Program-made: the position numbers and the translations under genes
Part shown: in pieces, positions 23,104 to 39,299 of the stretch
Position numbering within the stretch: position 1 is the first letter of the stretch
Layout: every line of letters starts with the position of its first letter
NCBI GenBank assembly: GCA_034509925.1
Contig: CM067527.1
Span: 3,501,001-3,565,000 of the forward strand
Direction of reading: 5' to 3'
DNA from: Hirudinaria manillensis
Taxonomy: Eukaryota > Annelida > Clitellata > Hirudinida > Hirudinidae
Length of the DNA stretch: 64,000 bases
The notes under the pieces: model-generated
The model's database searches: none
What the model was told of the DNA's origin: nothing
Seen by the model: the letters and a program-made list of their open reading frames with translations, nothing else

Positions 23104-26100
23104 TCACGAGTCGCGCCTACCGCGGACTCCGGCAGACGCCGCCGGAGACGTCTCGGCAGGCGTCGAGGGAGGTCTCGGCCGAGACGTCGGGACGACTTGG
23201 TGGGGCGGGCGGTTCGAAGCGCAGAGAGCGGCGAGAGTCTTCAGTTTGAATTCCTGCCTTTTCGCCCTGTCCACCATCGACTGGAGGCCGAGGAGTGGAG
23301 AACCGGAACCGTGGCCCGGACCGATCCCGGGCGGAGAAGTACGAGGTCTGGCGACAGACGAAAGGAAGCTCGTCCGATTGAAGCCGTCGTCGCGGGTCGA
23401 CGGAGCGTTCGGCAGAGAGGTCGGCATCCACACTTTCTCGCACTTGAAGAAGCCGGAAAACACGAGGGGCTCGGTTTTCTTCGAAGAGTCGTCCGACGGA
23501 GCTTCGGGCGTCTGCCGGGCGGCGTCGCCGGAATGCAAAGTTTCGAGGTATCCCTGAGTGCTGTCTTCCGTGTCGAGGAAGGACGAGGACGGTTTGAACG
23601 ATTTGGAGTCGGACGCTCCGACGCTCGTGATGATGGTGGAGTTAGAGAAAGAGCAGATGGAGAGGTCTTCCGTAGGCTGAATTTTCCTTTTTCGACCTCT
23701 TTTTGCTTTGGGCTTTTCTTCTCCCCCTTCGATGTGAATGGGAAGTCGTTTGGCCATCATCCTCATCTTCATCTGCTTCTTCTCCTCGGGACTGAAAGGA
23801 AGCGTGTTTATGTTGTTATACAAAACAACAACCGAACGGCATTGTTAGCGTCACGCAATCGTGCAACAAATCATACTTTGAATACTGCACTTAATCTACC
23901 ATAATTATCAATCGATTAATCACGCATTCAAATCATCAAAAAAGCCTCAAATTCGTTGGACAAATCGACCGGCACTTACTCCGAAATGACATAGCTGGGA
24001 TCGCTGAACACCTGCCTCCCGATGCCCCGAAGGGCGTTCGGTCCGACCCCCTTGACGAGGCAGAAGTCGTCCTCGGGATGAGGGGCGACGTCGAGGTCGT
24101 TCTCGAACAGTTCCAACTTCTCGGGTTGGAAGCGCTTGACGAAGCACTTCATGCTGAACCTGACCATGGACGGTCGACAGTCGCACTGGATGGCCCTCTT
24201 GCCGTACTCGATCCAGCGCATGGTCGCAAAGTTCGTGGACTCGGCGCAGTTGAAGCCCGTGTTGAAGCCGGCGTGGTAGGCGTAGGGGAAGCTGATGATG
24301 AAGTCCCGGGGACCCTGCTGGATCTGTCGGATAGGCGGAGAGATTGACGAAAGAGTCCAAACTCGACGTTATTTATTTAATCGACGCGAGAACCCACTTT
24401 GTTGTAAGGAATGCCGTTCTGTTGAAGGATGGATGGAGAGAGAAGAGTAGATTTGTGCCTCAAAAAGTTGGCACAACCCTTCTTCTCTTCTGGAAAATAT
24501 GCTGAAATGGCAAGAAAACAGGATTTTGAAATTACATAAACAAATTAATAATAGGAAATAACATCAGAGACATATGATGACATATAGAAACCAAGAACTG
24601 TAAGCACTAAACATAACTATAGCTGATTCGTGTACGATTCCTCCAAAAAGGCACTAAAGACAGTGCAAGCTAGCTTTTTAACATGACATGAGATTGCAAA
24701 AGGTATAGACATTACAATTACCATCATATTCAAGATAACTATTTCAAATGATTACCAAATCTTAAGAAATCCCTTTAGAATCATCCAAAGAGACGTTTAT
24801 AATAATAATAATAATAATAAAATGATTGTAATTGACCCAACACAGCATAGAGTATTGCTCAAGGGTTGCAAAGCAAAGCATCGGGAACTCACATTCTGCC
24901 AGCCTCTCGAGTCTCCTTCCGTATTCGGTCGGAACGGCATACCAGAACTTGGGAGCTCCGAAGTGAAGGTAGTTGATGGAGTAGAGATCCATGTCTTCGG
25001 TGTGCCACGGGAAGGAGCTTTTCCACATGCCGAAGTAGAGGTAGGTGGTGGTGACTCCCTCGATTTCCGTGTCATAGTCCTCCCTGACCACGTCCAGTAT
25101 GGTTCCGAGCCGAGCGGGATTCCAGAGATCCTGGTCCTGGTCGTAAAGCGAGGAAGGCACGTCCGCCCCGTAGATGGCCGAGTTGAAGCACACGTTCTTC
25201 CAATACTTTCTCTCGAGGGCGTCCATGTCGGAGTCCACGTTCGGTGGTTTGTACCTTGGTGGTGATAAGGATGACGACGGTCATTAAAACACGCTCATCT
25301 ATTATCATTAACATTATTATATGATGGTGACGATTATTATTATTATTAGTAGTATTAGTAGTAGTAGTAGTAGTATTATATTATTATTATTGTTATTATT
25401 TAATTTTATGCTATTTTATTTGCAAATTTTAATTTTATCAGGTAATGTCAACGATGCAAAATGAAGGAAACGCATTTGAATAAATAACATGGAAGGTCGC
25501 TCTCATTGCAAGTCCTAAGAAACTCACGAAAGTTTACAAACAACGTGTTTACAAATAAATTTAGCCTGATATTTATTGATGTTGAACAAAGAATCAAAAG
25601 TCAGCAAGTTCAGATATAAAATGATTTAAAAAACCAAAATATGCATATGTGAACGAGAAGGTTTCATATTATTTTGCTGTCTGTGGCAGTTTATTTGACG
25701 AACTTTACAAAGCAAAAGCAGGCTAGAACTGGCTAACATAACATATGTTATTGGACTCAAATCTCGTTTATTACTGTCATTAATCATCTAGGAATTAGAC
25801 CAAAACTAATCGACATTGAGTCGAAAATGAAACAAGATCACTTTCTACGATATTTACAAAACATAAAAATGATAAGATTTTACAGAATTGAAGAAGCTAG
25901 AGCTTTTCCTTATACAAGCTAGATGCAAATAAAATTAAATTATTAATTTAATTATTAAACTATCTATTAAAGCAACACTGACATAATACTATATTTATGG
26001 CAAATGAATAAACCTAGATAAACTGATAGCTCGAAGCGATAAGGTAATTAGCGTTTACAATAAACTGATTGTAGCGTTGACTATGCGATGCGGCTACATT

Positions 26101-26870
26101 TCACGGCATAGGTGGCAAAGAACCAAACTAACTGACAATAACCTTTGGAAATAATCAAGAGTATTAAGCAAAATGTCAGTGAAACTAAAAGTAGATTCAC
26201 TCACTTCCTGCTATTGGCTAGAGCCTGGAAGTCCTTGACATTCATGGCCTTTCTAGATTTGTTGTATTGCTGATATTTTCCCTGGCTCCCCACAACTGTC
26301 TGTTTAATAGGAAAGGGAATGGTGATGTCGATATCATCATAGCCACCCTTCCTAGGCACCCAGCTATCCGGTGGTACTACCTGTCGAAATGCAAAAACAT
26401 CACAATATAAAATGTAATAAATAATTGTCAAAATAATGTACAATCATGTGAGCTACTTTTTGTTCGGATGTATTTAGCGATTAATTATAATTAATTATCT
26501 TTCAAGACAACAGGTTGGTTAAAAATTATGATCAAAATTTTTTTTTCTAACAAAAATCAAAATTTTTTATTTTAAAAGCTTAAAATGGGTTAACATGGAT
26601 CACTGGTTTTAAACCCAACTGTCTCATCGATCAGTGAAAAATATATCATCCGTGCAACCGTATAATGTGCAATGTTAAGTCACGTAGGCCACTGGATTTC
26701 TGACATTGTGCAAAAGGAAGTACTATTACCTTTGCTATGCCTGCTTTATGGGCTCCAGTTGACTCCATAAACTCGATATACCTGGTAAAATCCTTGAATT
26801 CTTCCTCGGTAGGATAAAATGTCATAATCTGCGGATAAGCAGGCTTATCCAGAACCGGCTCCATTAGCAT
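23104..26870 (-). CDS. KDM4: KDM4/JMJD2-family histone lysine demethylase, short JmjN-JmjC form (6 exons)
   Basis: A nuclear Fe(II)- and 2-oxoglutarate-dependent enzyme that removes methyl groups from histone H3 lysine 9 and 36. Exons: 26730-26870, 26205-26380, 24893-25254, 24398-24501, 23980-24323 and 23104-23791, all in phase, giving about 604 residues. JmjN is at about 14-56 ([20 protein letters not shown]) and JmjC at about 150-315. Visible catalytic residues are Tyr177 (YLYFGMWK), His190/Glu192 (WHTEDMD), Asn200 and Lys208 ([11 protein letters not shown]) and His278 (YHAGFNTG). Zinc ligands are Cys236/His242 (GCANFLRH) and Cys308/Cys310 (CDC). The tail of about 230 residues is basic ([10 protein letters not shown], probable nuclear signal) and Pro/Ser-rich. 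It has no PHD or Tudor domains, so the layout resembles vertebrate KDM4D or fly Kdm4A. I chose ATG 26870. An ATG six bases downstream is equally possible. Confidence 0.93.
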
Positions 26871-28028
26871 CTTCAAATTTTCGCAATGATTTTCGGTTGC
26901 AAAATTGTTAACGATCACGAATAAAAACCACAGCCTTCCGAATGTTACGACGTGCAACAATAGATATGTAAACAAAACTCATCGCATCAGCCGGGTCGCC
27001 ATAACATGGCAACCGTTCTGTTCCAAACAAACAAGACCTTACTGAACTTTAAAATTTAAAAAATTTGGCAATGGATGATAAAATTACAATAAAAGTAAAA
27101 TTATATTGCACAATTTCTTTTTATTTTAATATGGCTATTTGCAAAGTTGGTGGTTTATATTTGAGAGATGCGAATTTTGCATAGACTTATTAAAAATTAC
27201 CAAGAATCATAATTATGATATATTGACATGATTATAATTATGATATTGACAATATAGTTTTTATCTTCAAAATTATTTTTATTCACACCATATTTGTGCA
27301 ACATCGGACAGTCAGCAAGACATCCCCTCCCCTACATAAGCTAACAAACTCAGAGAGCTTAGTCGGCTTTATTGCAATTAATTGGTTATTGATGATTATA
27401 AGAGGACTACTAGCAGAAGCAGGTATTTCTGCGACCTATCTCGTCTCCGAGATCGGGGTTACCTCCAGCCATGGCATTGGTTATGCCACGATCGTTTTCT
27501 TTAATCCTACTGCTCAACAACATATATAAGTTGTGGTTCATTTCAATCACCAATAAGATGTCAGAAAAGCAATAACTTGGTAAAGACATATACACGATCA
27601 AATCCCTGAAGTTCCATTCAAAAGTTAATTTTGCCAGCCAGTATTCGGCTAATAACCTACCACGGTTTGGTGACTTTAAAAACACAAACAAAAATGTACT
27701 CAAACAAAAATGTACTCAAAAACAAAAAAAACATTTCTTTCAGATGTTCATAATAAGTACTGGACAATCAAACCACATTTTCTAATAGTGTTTTATTTAT
27801 CCATCTTAAGGTAGAGAACGCTTTCAAAACTGAAAATTCTAAAAACTTTGAAGAAGCCGGATGTAGAACGAGAGAATTTGAAGACTGCTTATGAATTTGT
27901 TCATTTCAACACACAATAACGACAGTGTGTGGTGTGACAACAAACAGATGCAAAGCAAGCAATTAAAGGGGTTTATAAAACCCCACAACCATCTCCTTCC
28001 TTGTCCAAACATCGTCGTCATTGATGAG
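26871..28028. other. KDM4 upstream region and COPS5 3' flank
   Basis: I see no coding exon. The left side should contain the KDM4 promoter and 5' untranslated region. The right side is the COPS5 3' untranslated region, with a possible poly(A) signal (TTTATT on the plus strand, 27792-27797). Confidence 0.5.
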
Positions 28029-30624
<2,596 letters not shown>

Positions 30625-32071
30625 CTTCGTGTAAGTGTTGAAATGCGGATGCAAATCAGAAAACTACTAAAGAGGGGCTAATTGAGAACAAAGTTAATTT
30701 TCTTCTTGCACTTCTTGGCGGTTATTTTTCTTAGAAATCAGCTGAAAACGAAGAGCGATAATAACCGCCTTTCCTAGTACTAAACAAAACAATGAAGATA
30801 CTCGATGCAGTAAAATAAAATTTAATTAAAACTTACCTTCTAAAGTAAATTATATATATTGCAATAGCAATACATGAAAGAATCCCAATTGCAATAAATA
30901 TGTAAAAACAGGCGCACATTATTATCAATATTATCTAATTCCATAAATATTGCCTATGTTTCAGGTCCTCCACAACGGAACAACTTTAAAGGAATCTTTT
31001 GGGATACCAGTCGAGTCCTTGAGTTAGTACTAAGCGTTAAGTTTGTGTATTTGAGCTATTAACATTCAAACTACTACAAATTTAAACCGACATTTTCAGC
31101 CGCCATGTACCGTAGTATTCAGACGTCTCAGTTATTACAGATTCGAATGAATTCATGAAATACATATTACATGTATATTATTATTATTACATTCAGTTCG
31201 TCATACCACATTATTCATTGAAATGACACAATCTTATTGCGGAGTAAACAACTCCGACAGCATAATCAGTCTAAAAATAAATGTCCAGTTGTGGTCATTT
31301 ACTCTCAATCCTACTGCTGATAGTTACATAGAAACATACTAGATTTTAATAAGGTAAATTAGTTAATTTAAACAAAAAATTAATTTATGCTTTAACGAGA
31401 ATATAATCGAAAGAATCAAAATATTATAAAATTGAATCTATTGAGCTGACTTCGATAACTTTATAGTAAAGATAGAAATGGATGTTAAAATAACTACAAT
31501 TTTGTCACAAAAACAATTACTGTCACTACCAACTCTATCAAAATAGTCTTGACATCAACTTTGAGAATTTTACAATTTTACGCTAGATAATAGATTAAGA
31601 AATTGCCAGATAATTTCAACTTGTATTCTGAGACTTGATACATTTCAAAACCATGCTACCGTGATGAATATCTCTTGCCATAAGATTTCTTGAATATGGT
31701 CAACTTGTCAATAACTTAGCGCTAATCTATGTGATGAAGAATTTACCTGATTCATATATATACAAATAAAGGCTAATTATGATATTTCTGGGCCTCGATA
31801 ATTACTCCCTTTTCATGTTTGTTGCGATTACATCAATCCTACAATTTAAATAAAAATATTCAGATTAATCTGAGAGGTAAATCATTTTTATTTGTAAAAC
31901 ATATAAAAAGATTTTAAGGCGTACTTTAGTGTTACCCATAAACTTTGTCCCGTTGAGTGAGAAGGCCGTGTTCGGAATGAACTTATAATATTGATAGAAA
32001 GCGCATGTTTCAATTTCGTACATCACATTATTTGTCAGTTGTTAGTTAATATTTTTGAAAAATTTTAGAAT
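30625..32071. other. Divergent intergenic region COPS5 / TOM1
   Basis: About 1.45 kb of AT-rich sequence lies between the start codons of two divergent genes, so it should hold both promoters. I see no coding frame, TATA box in a clear position or strong repeat. Confidence 0.5.
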
Positions 32072-35000
32072 ATGGCATTTAGATTGGGGAAAAATGGATC
32101 AAAGTCTCTTCCGCAATTAGTTCATGCAATTGGCAAGTTTTCTGCTTTCACAATCAATACTTTAATTGCGTGTACGTTTTGTTTTTGTCTGCTCAAAATT
32201 TGAATTTGGTGTACTTGAGCACTTAACGCCCTTAAGCGGTGAACACACTCTTCCACGTCAGTTGATACTTGTAATTCCTTTTGATATAGATTTTGTTCTC
32301 TTCATGGATATATTTCATAAAGTTCTGGAACTAAAACATCTAGGCATTGAAACAGACAAATGTTTTGTTCATAGCACACTGACGTTAACTGGTATTAAAA
32401 TTTTGAAATGATGAAATTAATCAGAGACTGCTACTGATGGACGTACAAAAGATACTGAGGATTGGTCTCTGTTCATGGGTATTTGTGACCTGATCAACAG
32501 CACTGAAGATGGGTTAGCTTGTCACCATTGTCATCATTATTCATGCTGACAGTTGCATTGAATTGATTTGGACACAATTTTATCGACGAGATGTTTTTGC
32601 TTTTAGTCCAAAGGAGGCAATAAAAACATTTAGAAAGAGGTTTGCTACAAAACACCCTCCAAGCATTATTCTAACTCTTTCTGTTAGTAATCACAATGCT
32701 GCACATTAATTCAAGAGAATGGATGAAACTTTTAAATCTTTCTTTGCCTTCCAAATTTCTTTATTTACTTTTTCCGTAACTTTTCCAGCTACTGGAGACT
32801 TGCGTTAAGAACTGCGGCAAGAGGTTCCACGTGCATCTGGCAAACAAGGATTTTCTGCAGGATTTCATGAAAATCATCAGTCCAAAGAATAACTATTCTG
32901 TTGCTCTCCAGAACACTGTGCTTGGATTGTTGCAGGTCAGTCATTTGATGTGATGTACTGTAATTGTTAGCTGATAACCAAATATTAATAATCAAGCTAA
33001 CAACTAGGAAATCAATGAGATGAATTATGTATTCGTAGCTCTTATACTTAAAATTTCATCTCACAAGCCTTTAGAGAAATTATTCATTAATTCATTTGCA
33101 TATTCATACGCCTAGACTTGGGCTTATGCCTTCCAATCAAGTCCAGAACTGAAGGACGTTTGTAAGACGTACCAGGAGTTGAAGGTCAAGGGCGTGGACT
33201 TTCCACCCCTCGATGCAGACCAAGCATCCAAGACATTCATACCTGCACAGGTCATTCTGCAATCACTTTTCATTAATTAGTGTACATTACTAATGTAAAT
33301 ATGTAATTAATTAACTTTAATGGGTTATTTTTAATTTCAATTATTTATAGTATTGCTGTATTAAACGTTATCAATAGTAACATTGATAATTTATGAATTA
33401 GTAATATTATAAATATTGTTGTTATAAATATTAATAATACAAACCAATAGAGTACTCCAGTTTCTCGACCAATGACAGAAGGATCAAACTACAAAAAAGT
33501 AAATATTTTGGTATTTATTTTATAATTAAAACTTGTGTACAAATTCTTTCTCCAAGTCAAATCAATGTAAGCAGCCAGAAATAATATGAAAATAGCAATA
33601 ATAATAATTTGAGAAAAAACTCTTTCATCATCACTTTATAAAACGGTTGATGGATCGATTCTGCTTCTGAAGGGACAACTCGTGCAACATCCTCCGTCGC
33701 CAGCCTTCCAACCGCCCTACAATCCCGCCTCCCTCGACCTGACAGGAAGGGGCAGGGAGGGCACGGAGGTCGTGACCTCCCTCGACCCCGAGAAGATGAA
33801 CAAACTGAGGTCGGACCTGGCCACGGTGCAGCAGAACTGCAAGATCTTCGGCGACCTCCTCACCGAGGCGACCCGGGGCGGGGAATCGGGGTCGGCATCC
33901 GACCTCGAACTTCTCGAGGTTCATCTCGGCGGGATCGAAGGATTACGTTTAAAAATCATTAATTAGGAGATTTTTAGTAATTTGTAACTTCATCTCGATT
34001 CATCCAAGAAAATATTAAAGCATTTTTTTCAATATAAACATTATTAAATTGTTAAAAAATAGTTAAAATTAAATTATTTAATAGATTTAATTAAATCGTT
34101 TAAGAAAATGTTTATTAAATTCTAACTTGCAGCCAACTAACTAGCTGCTTGTGATTTGATTGAACTTTCATTTTCATGTGGTGATGTGCATTGCATGGAA
34201 TGAAATGAAATTGATTATGATAATTAATTAAGAACAATTCAACAATGATGATGATGATGATGGCGACTTTGAGGAGAACGATTTATTAATAAATTAATTG
34301 CATCACAAGGAATTGAACAACACCTGCCGAGGAATGCAAGAGAGAGTCCTCAGTCTCATACAGAAGATTCAGATCGACTCAGTAACAGGTTGCTTAGTTC
34401 AATGCAGCCAATGCATTGACATTCTCTAAGTCGTCCATAGTTTCCACAATTTCTTTTCTTTTCAAAACAGAGGAACTACTTCTCGTCAACGACGAGCTGA
34501 ACAACGTGTTCTTGCGCTACGATCGCTACCACAGGGTGACCTCGGGCCAGGGTCAGCCTCGGACTCCGGACGAGGTGAGGTGTCGTCGATGACGACCGTC
34601 GCGACGTGGCAGAAGTGCCGCAATAATCTTTGATTAAATTATGATGATGATCATCATCAGAACAGTTGAAGTGGTGATGGTAATGATCACGTTAGAGAAC
34701 GTTTTCAGTCGACAGATAGTCCCAAGAGATCGGCAACCACGCCTCTGCCGGCAGCAACCGCGGCGGTCGGAGGTGCCGAAGTCAACGAAGTGCCAGTCGA
34801 TAACCTCATTGACCTCAATGATTCGCCAGCAACAGAAGCTGTTGGCACGGGAATGGCTAATCTTAGTGAATGTTCTAAATTTTCTTGCTAGCGAGAACGT
34901 TGTTCTCCTGATTATTATCATTATTTTTATTATTATTATTATTGTTGTTGTTGTTGGTTTTGTTATTGTGGACATCTTTTATTGTTTCTCGCCTCTTGTC

Positions 35001-35807
35001 ATATTCTGAGGTTACAACAACAGCATTAAAACCACCTTGTCGGATAACCTGGTAAAGTCTTGCTTTGTTTCTATTTTAGCTTTGAACACAACCCCAAAGC
35101 AGAAGGCCTACGACCCATTTTCACCTGTCGAGTGAGAAATCCTTTCGTTTCTGCTGCCATTTTGCATTCTTTTTTGATGTTTCTGTTTTGTTTTCTATCC
35201 TCATTGGTGGATAATGGATAATGGTGGATAACCTCATTGTTAAGTGATGAGTCACCAATCAGTAGACTTAAATTTGAAATAAAATTGTTAACTTAAAGGT
35301 CAATTAGGTTCATTGTATTCTTACGGAGCTCTTTGCTTTACATTGTTGTTCCTTTTTTTTTCAGGCCAAGCAAAGATGTACAGGATTTTACAAAAATGGT
35401 AAGTGATTCATTAGTTTCTATTTTTGGGTGACCATAACCTCTGGAAATTATGAGTGTTATGAGTTTCTGTAAGGATTTTAAGAACAAGAAATCATTAATT
35501 CTGTATTCAGGAGGAGATTAACCACAGAGATTTTGAGGAGATGGAAGAATGGCTTAAAAAGAATGAAGTAATATTCGTTTTAACGTCTAAATCGGCATTA
35601 AATCGTTATTATATTGTTATTATACATTGTAAAATTTATTTTGTCTTGCTCGTATTAAATAATTACAACTTTTAGTTTTACTATTAACGCAATTTCCAGA
35701 CGCCAACCAGTAACACCACGACGAGTTCAGAATTCGAGAGATTCCTGGCCGAAAGGATCAGTGCCGGCAGCCAGTTGCCTCCGGCCAATCAGAATCAGAG
35801 CAATTAA
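32072..35807 (+). CDS. TOM1: TOM1 / TOM1-like endosomal sorting adaptor (14 exons)
   Basis: A VHS-GAT adaptor that binds ubiquitin, Tollip and clathrin on endosomes and directs cargo to degradation. Exons: 32072-32132, 32425-32512, 32607-32682, 32789-32935, 33116-33250, 33451-33498, 33673-33918, 34310-34388, 34471-34574, 34709-34865, 35080-35131, 35365-35398, 35511-35567 and 35700-35807, with phase kept throughout, giving about 463 residues (human 492). VHS covers about residues 1-140 (EDWSLFMGICDLINSTEDG, LLETCVKNCGKRFHV). GAT covers about 200-300 (KMNKLRSDLATVQQNCKIF, ELLLVNDELNNVFLRYDRY). A clathrin-box-like NLIDLN follows in exon 10. The C-terminus has the conserved EEMEEWLKKNE and FERFLAERI blocks. 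Exon 1 can be joined in frame only with a GC donor (ATTG|GCAAGT at 32133), so intron 1 is probably GC-AG. Possible poly(A) signals lie at 36906 and 36978. Confidence 0.93.
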
Positions 35808-37296
35808 TTTAGCAGACGATTTTGCCATCGATCGGCCACCTCCTAAACTTGACGTAACTGCATTCATAACCGCAAAACTGTTTTAACGTTTGCTTTCCCC
35901 GACATACGACGAGAAGAGCTCGACGATTCGTCTGCATCAACTCCGATGTCGCCGCGATCCCGTCGGGTTTCGCGAAACGTCGGAGCCTGCTTTTTCTTTG
36001 GCGACTTTTTTGTAACTCGCTTGGAACTCCCATCGTCAGTGACCTTCCATTGTTGCTGCTGCTGCTTTTATCTCGACGTGTGAACGTTGATCTATTCGTT
36101 CGATCAAAAACCCCGTCATTCGTGGTGCCACTTGTTATATTTTTCTCCGTGTCGTCTGATGAATGATCATTTTACTCTAGCAGAGGTGATTCATAGACAT
36201 GCATTATAGATAATGACCGCTCACTAAAGTCAACATTTCATTATTGCTTTTAAGTGAAGAAGATTAAGTCTCCCACTTTGCTTGCTTTCAGTACTTCATA
36301 TCAACTTTCTGTGTTGATTACTTTACTTCTTTTGACATGGCAAATTCATGATGTTTTGTCTTGAATTGCTTGTATTTTCTGAGAGGAAACAGAGATTTGA
36401 ATCATTCTTAAACTTATTCTATTGGCTACAGATGCACCTGAGATCAGATCAACATATTTATAGGATGACCATTTGTGCTTATATTCTGAGAAGATTTTGG
36501 GTCTTTGATGAGGAAAATGTGTGTATTTTTTTGTTTTTGAGATAAAAGTCTGCTTTGATTAATAATAATCACTAGCTAGTTTGTAGTTATTACTAATTAA
36601 ATAATTGTTTGGTCATCTAACTTTGGAATCATTCCATTTTTTTGTGTGCTTTTACGATTTGTTAGTCCCACTAATTTCAATGGAAATTGTTTTTGGGCTT
36701 CCTTAAGATTTTTGCTTCCTTTTGACTGTCAGACTGCAGGTTGTTGAGATAATTTCATGAGCTTTTTATTGTCTAAACGAAAAAAATACGAAAAATCAAA
36801 TTTGAAATTTGGCCATAAAGAAGATGATAAGGGGTTAAGTTGCATTATTGGATTAAGGCATTATCTTGCGGACTGGTACGTTGTGGGGATGTAGGTTGGG
36901 GCCCCAATAAAAGCTTCAATGATGCCTCCATGTTCCATCCGTCTCTTGTATGTCAGCCATCGAGTTCCCAAACGCCAAATAAATATACATGTCTTTAGGG
37001 TATCCTGAAACTCTAAGGATCAAAGAAACCAGTTTAAGGCCATATGAAATAACAATTATTGCTACACTGAATTACTAACGTTGATGTACGCTTTACTTTA
37101 TTGAATCCAGTTGAAAATCGCTTGTTTGCATTTCATCTGAAACGCTAAAATGTTTAAGTTCATTATACCAAAATTTAAGTTTTAGAATTATCAAAAAAAT
37201 TGCAGTGGAAGAATGAGGCTTTTAATCAGCATTAAATTGTTTGTATTTATAAACAACTTTGGACCGATCGATTGTTTTTGTGTGATCTTGCTTCTT
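35808..37296. other. TOM1 3' flank and DCTN3 upstream region
   Basis: No coding exon is recognised. AATAAA occurs at 36906-36911 and 36978-36983. The open frame continues upstream from the chosen DCTN3 start to 37213, adding a hydrophobic stretch that I do not include. Confidence 0.45.
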
Positions 37297-38830
37297 ATGT
37301 CGAATTCGTCAGTAAATGCAGGCAACATGCTGGAAGATCTGGACAAAAGTTTGCAACACATAGAGAGACAAATATTTGGAAAAGCCCCAGCCGAAGGCGA
37401 ATATCCGAAGGTCAGGTGTTTGCCAGATATTTGTGAGGTCTTGCATTTCCATTTGTTTGCCATTAAAAACTTAGTCGTATAATTAAAATATGATAAATCC
37501 TAATCGTATTTACGTTCATTTCCAGCTGGTGGATAGTATCAATTCTCTCAATTCACTTGTAAACACTACAGCTTCTGGAAAAAGTAACTTGGAATCCCTG
37601 TTTAAGAGAGGTAAGTTGAATTCTAAAAACTTTATTTTGTACTTTTGCTATTATTGAAAATACCTTTGCATTCATCATACCAGGAAAATAAATGATATTT
37701 GACAAAAACAATTGTAATACCTCAAATATTTAAAAATTTTTAGTGAACTATGAATAGCCATCAATTTTAGATAAACAATAAGCACACTCATTTAAGTATA
37801 AATTTTAAAATATTACTATGCTGAGGGAAAACATGTGAAAGAATGTTAAAGTTTTCCACCCAGTCACTGAGCTTGACCAAGACCTGGAGTTGGATCACAT
37901 AGAACAGCAGGTCCTTTCCATGGAAACAAAACTGGATCTCATTCTTCCAAGTTAGTAATTATCTTTATGATTCTCTAAGCAGAGGTAAAGTTGCACCAAA
38001 CATGTAAAATAATTGCCCAAATGTTGCTCAACAGTGAAGAATCTCTTGCTGGAGCAAGCATCAGCCCTGGAGAAGATTGAATCCATGATGGATGTGCTAG
38101 GCAGTGAACACATCAAAGGTCAGTTAACATCAAACTAGATCAATTACTTGACAGGATTTGCACAATAATTGATGCCCTGTTCCAAATCATTCTTAATCAT
38201 ATGTCATCGAGCACAATTTCTGCACTGATTCCTAAATCTAATAAATGACCCTTGATTTTTTTTTTTACATACCTTCAGTTGTTCCTGGCCTTCAGAACAA
38301 CCTATATTCACTGACCAAGTTGCACATCCAACAAGAAGTAAGTAAAAGATAACCATTTCCAAATGATTTTTGAGACAAACTCAGTACTTAAGACATAATT
38401 TGTCAAGATCATGTTTATTATCAGAACTTCATTTACATTTGATTTCTAATTATGTGACAAATTGACCAATTAGGAAGAAGCAGGTCAGTTGGCAGAGGAG
38501 ACAGTTGACCTTGTCACCAAGTACAATTCCCTGGTGAGTTGTTTTTTGCTTAGTTTGAAGGCACTTCGAATCATGCACCCTAGGCATTATGAGGGTTTTT
38601 GAAGCTTTGAAATCACTTAATGAATTGAGGATACAACCAGTTGTTAACTGATTTAACTCTACAATGTTTTCGAGTGCATTCCATGGCAAAACATTCACTA
38701 ACGAATTAAGCGAACCACCCCATTCCAGATCGAGCAGATGTCCTCTCTGTTCCTGAGGTGGACTGCGAACGTCTGCGAACTCGAGTCCCTCGCAACGCAG
38801 GAACCAGAAGGCCAGACGGAAGATGCCTGA
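37297..38830 (+). CDS. DCTN3: Dynactin subunit 3 (p24/p22), 7 exons
   Basis: The small shoulder subunit of dynactin, the cofactor of cytoplasmic dynein. It is helical and sits in the p150-glued/dynamitin shoulder. Exons: 37297-37410, 37526-37610, 37864-37950, 38035-38118, 38279-38337, 38474-38533 and 38729-38830 (stop TGA), all in phase, giving 196 residues (human 186). Landmarks shared with the family are an N-terminal ...LEDLDKSLQHIERQIFG, a central ILPVKNLLLEQASALEKIES-like block, VVPGLQNNLYSLTKLHIQQE, EETVDLVTKYNSL, and a last exon with SSLFLRWTANVCELE. Heptad-like hydrophobic spacing fits coiled coils. Identity to vertebrate DCTN3 is modest, but pattern, length and order agree. ATG 37297 was chosen because it places the conserved helix near the N-terminus. 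An in-frame ATG at 37213 would add a hydrophobic leader not seen in the family. Confidence 0.88.
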
Positions 38831-39299
38831 TCCGATCGAACGTGACTCGACATGCTCTTAGATTAATTATGTTTGGTTGCTTTAAGCCCTTAGGTGATTG
38901 GATACCTAGGTTCCTGATTCTGTACTCATTAAAAGCTTCAGCAAATAAATGCACTTCTCCACGTTAAATTTCAAATTAAATAACTTTTAATCAAACACTT
39001 CAAACCTGCTCGACTCATTTTTTTTAAAATAACAATTTCTCCAATTAAACCTTCATTTCATCCTCCTTATGACACGACACCATGAAGCCAAACATCTTAA
39101 GTGTTGCTGCCTGTAATTGTCTAGGAGAAACTGTTAATGAACTTCAAACCATGAAATTGTCTGACAGTTTGTTTCATCCTCATCAACAATTCTTTCTGTT
39201 CATTGAGATCGTTATGGAAACACCAAATGAACAAAAGTTTAATATGATAACCAATAAGACTTTAAGGATTTAAAAAAGTCTCAGTTACCAGTTGCACCG
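38831..39299. other. Convergent intergenic gap DCTN3 / phosphorylase-kinase-like gene
   Basis: The 469 bases hold the two 3' untranslated regions. No other feature is seen. Confidence 0.5.
38944..38949 (+). terminator. Polyadenylation signal AATAAA of DCTN3
   Basis: AATAAA lies 114 bases after the DCTN3 stop, in the short convergent gap before the minus-strand gene that ends at 39300. Confidence 0.6.

Noticed and set aside
23197-23904. 235-codon plus-strand frame
   Set aside because: It is antisense to the GC-rich last KDM4 exon. High GC keeps several frames open.
37213-37296. Upstream in-frame start for DCTN3
   Set aside because: It would add a hydrophobic leader not known in dynactin subunit 3. 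The ATG at 37297 places the conserved helix as expected.
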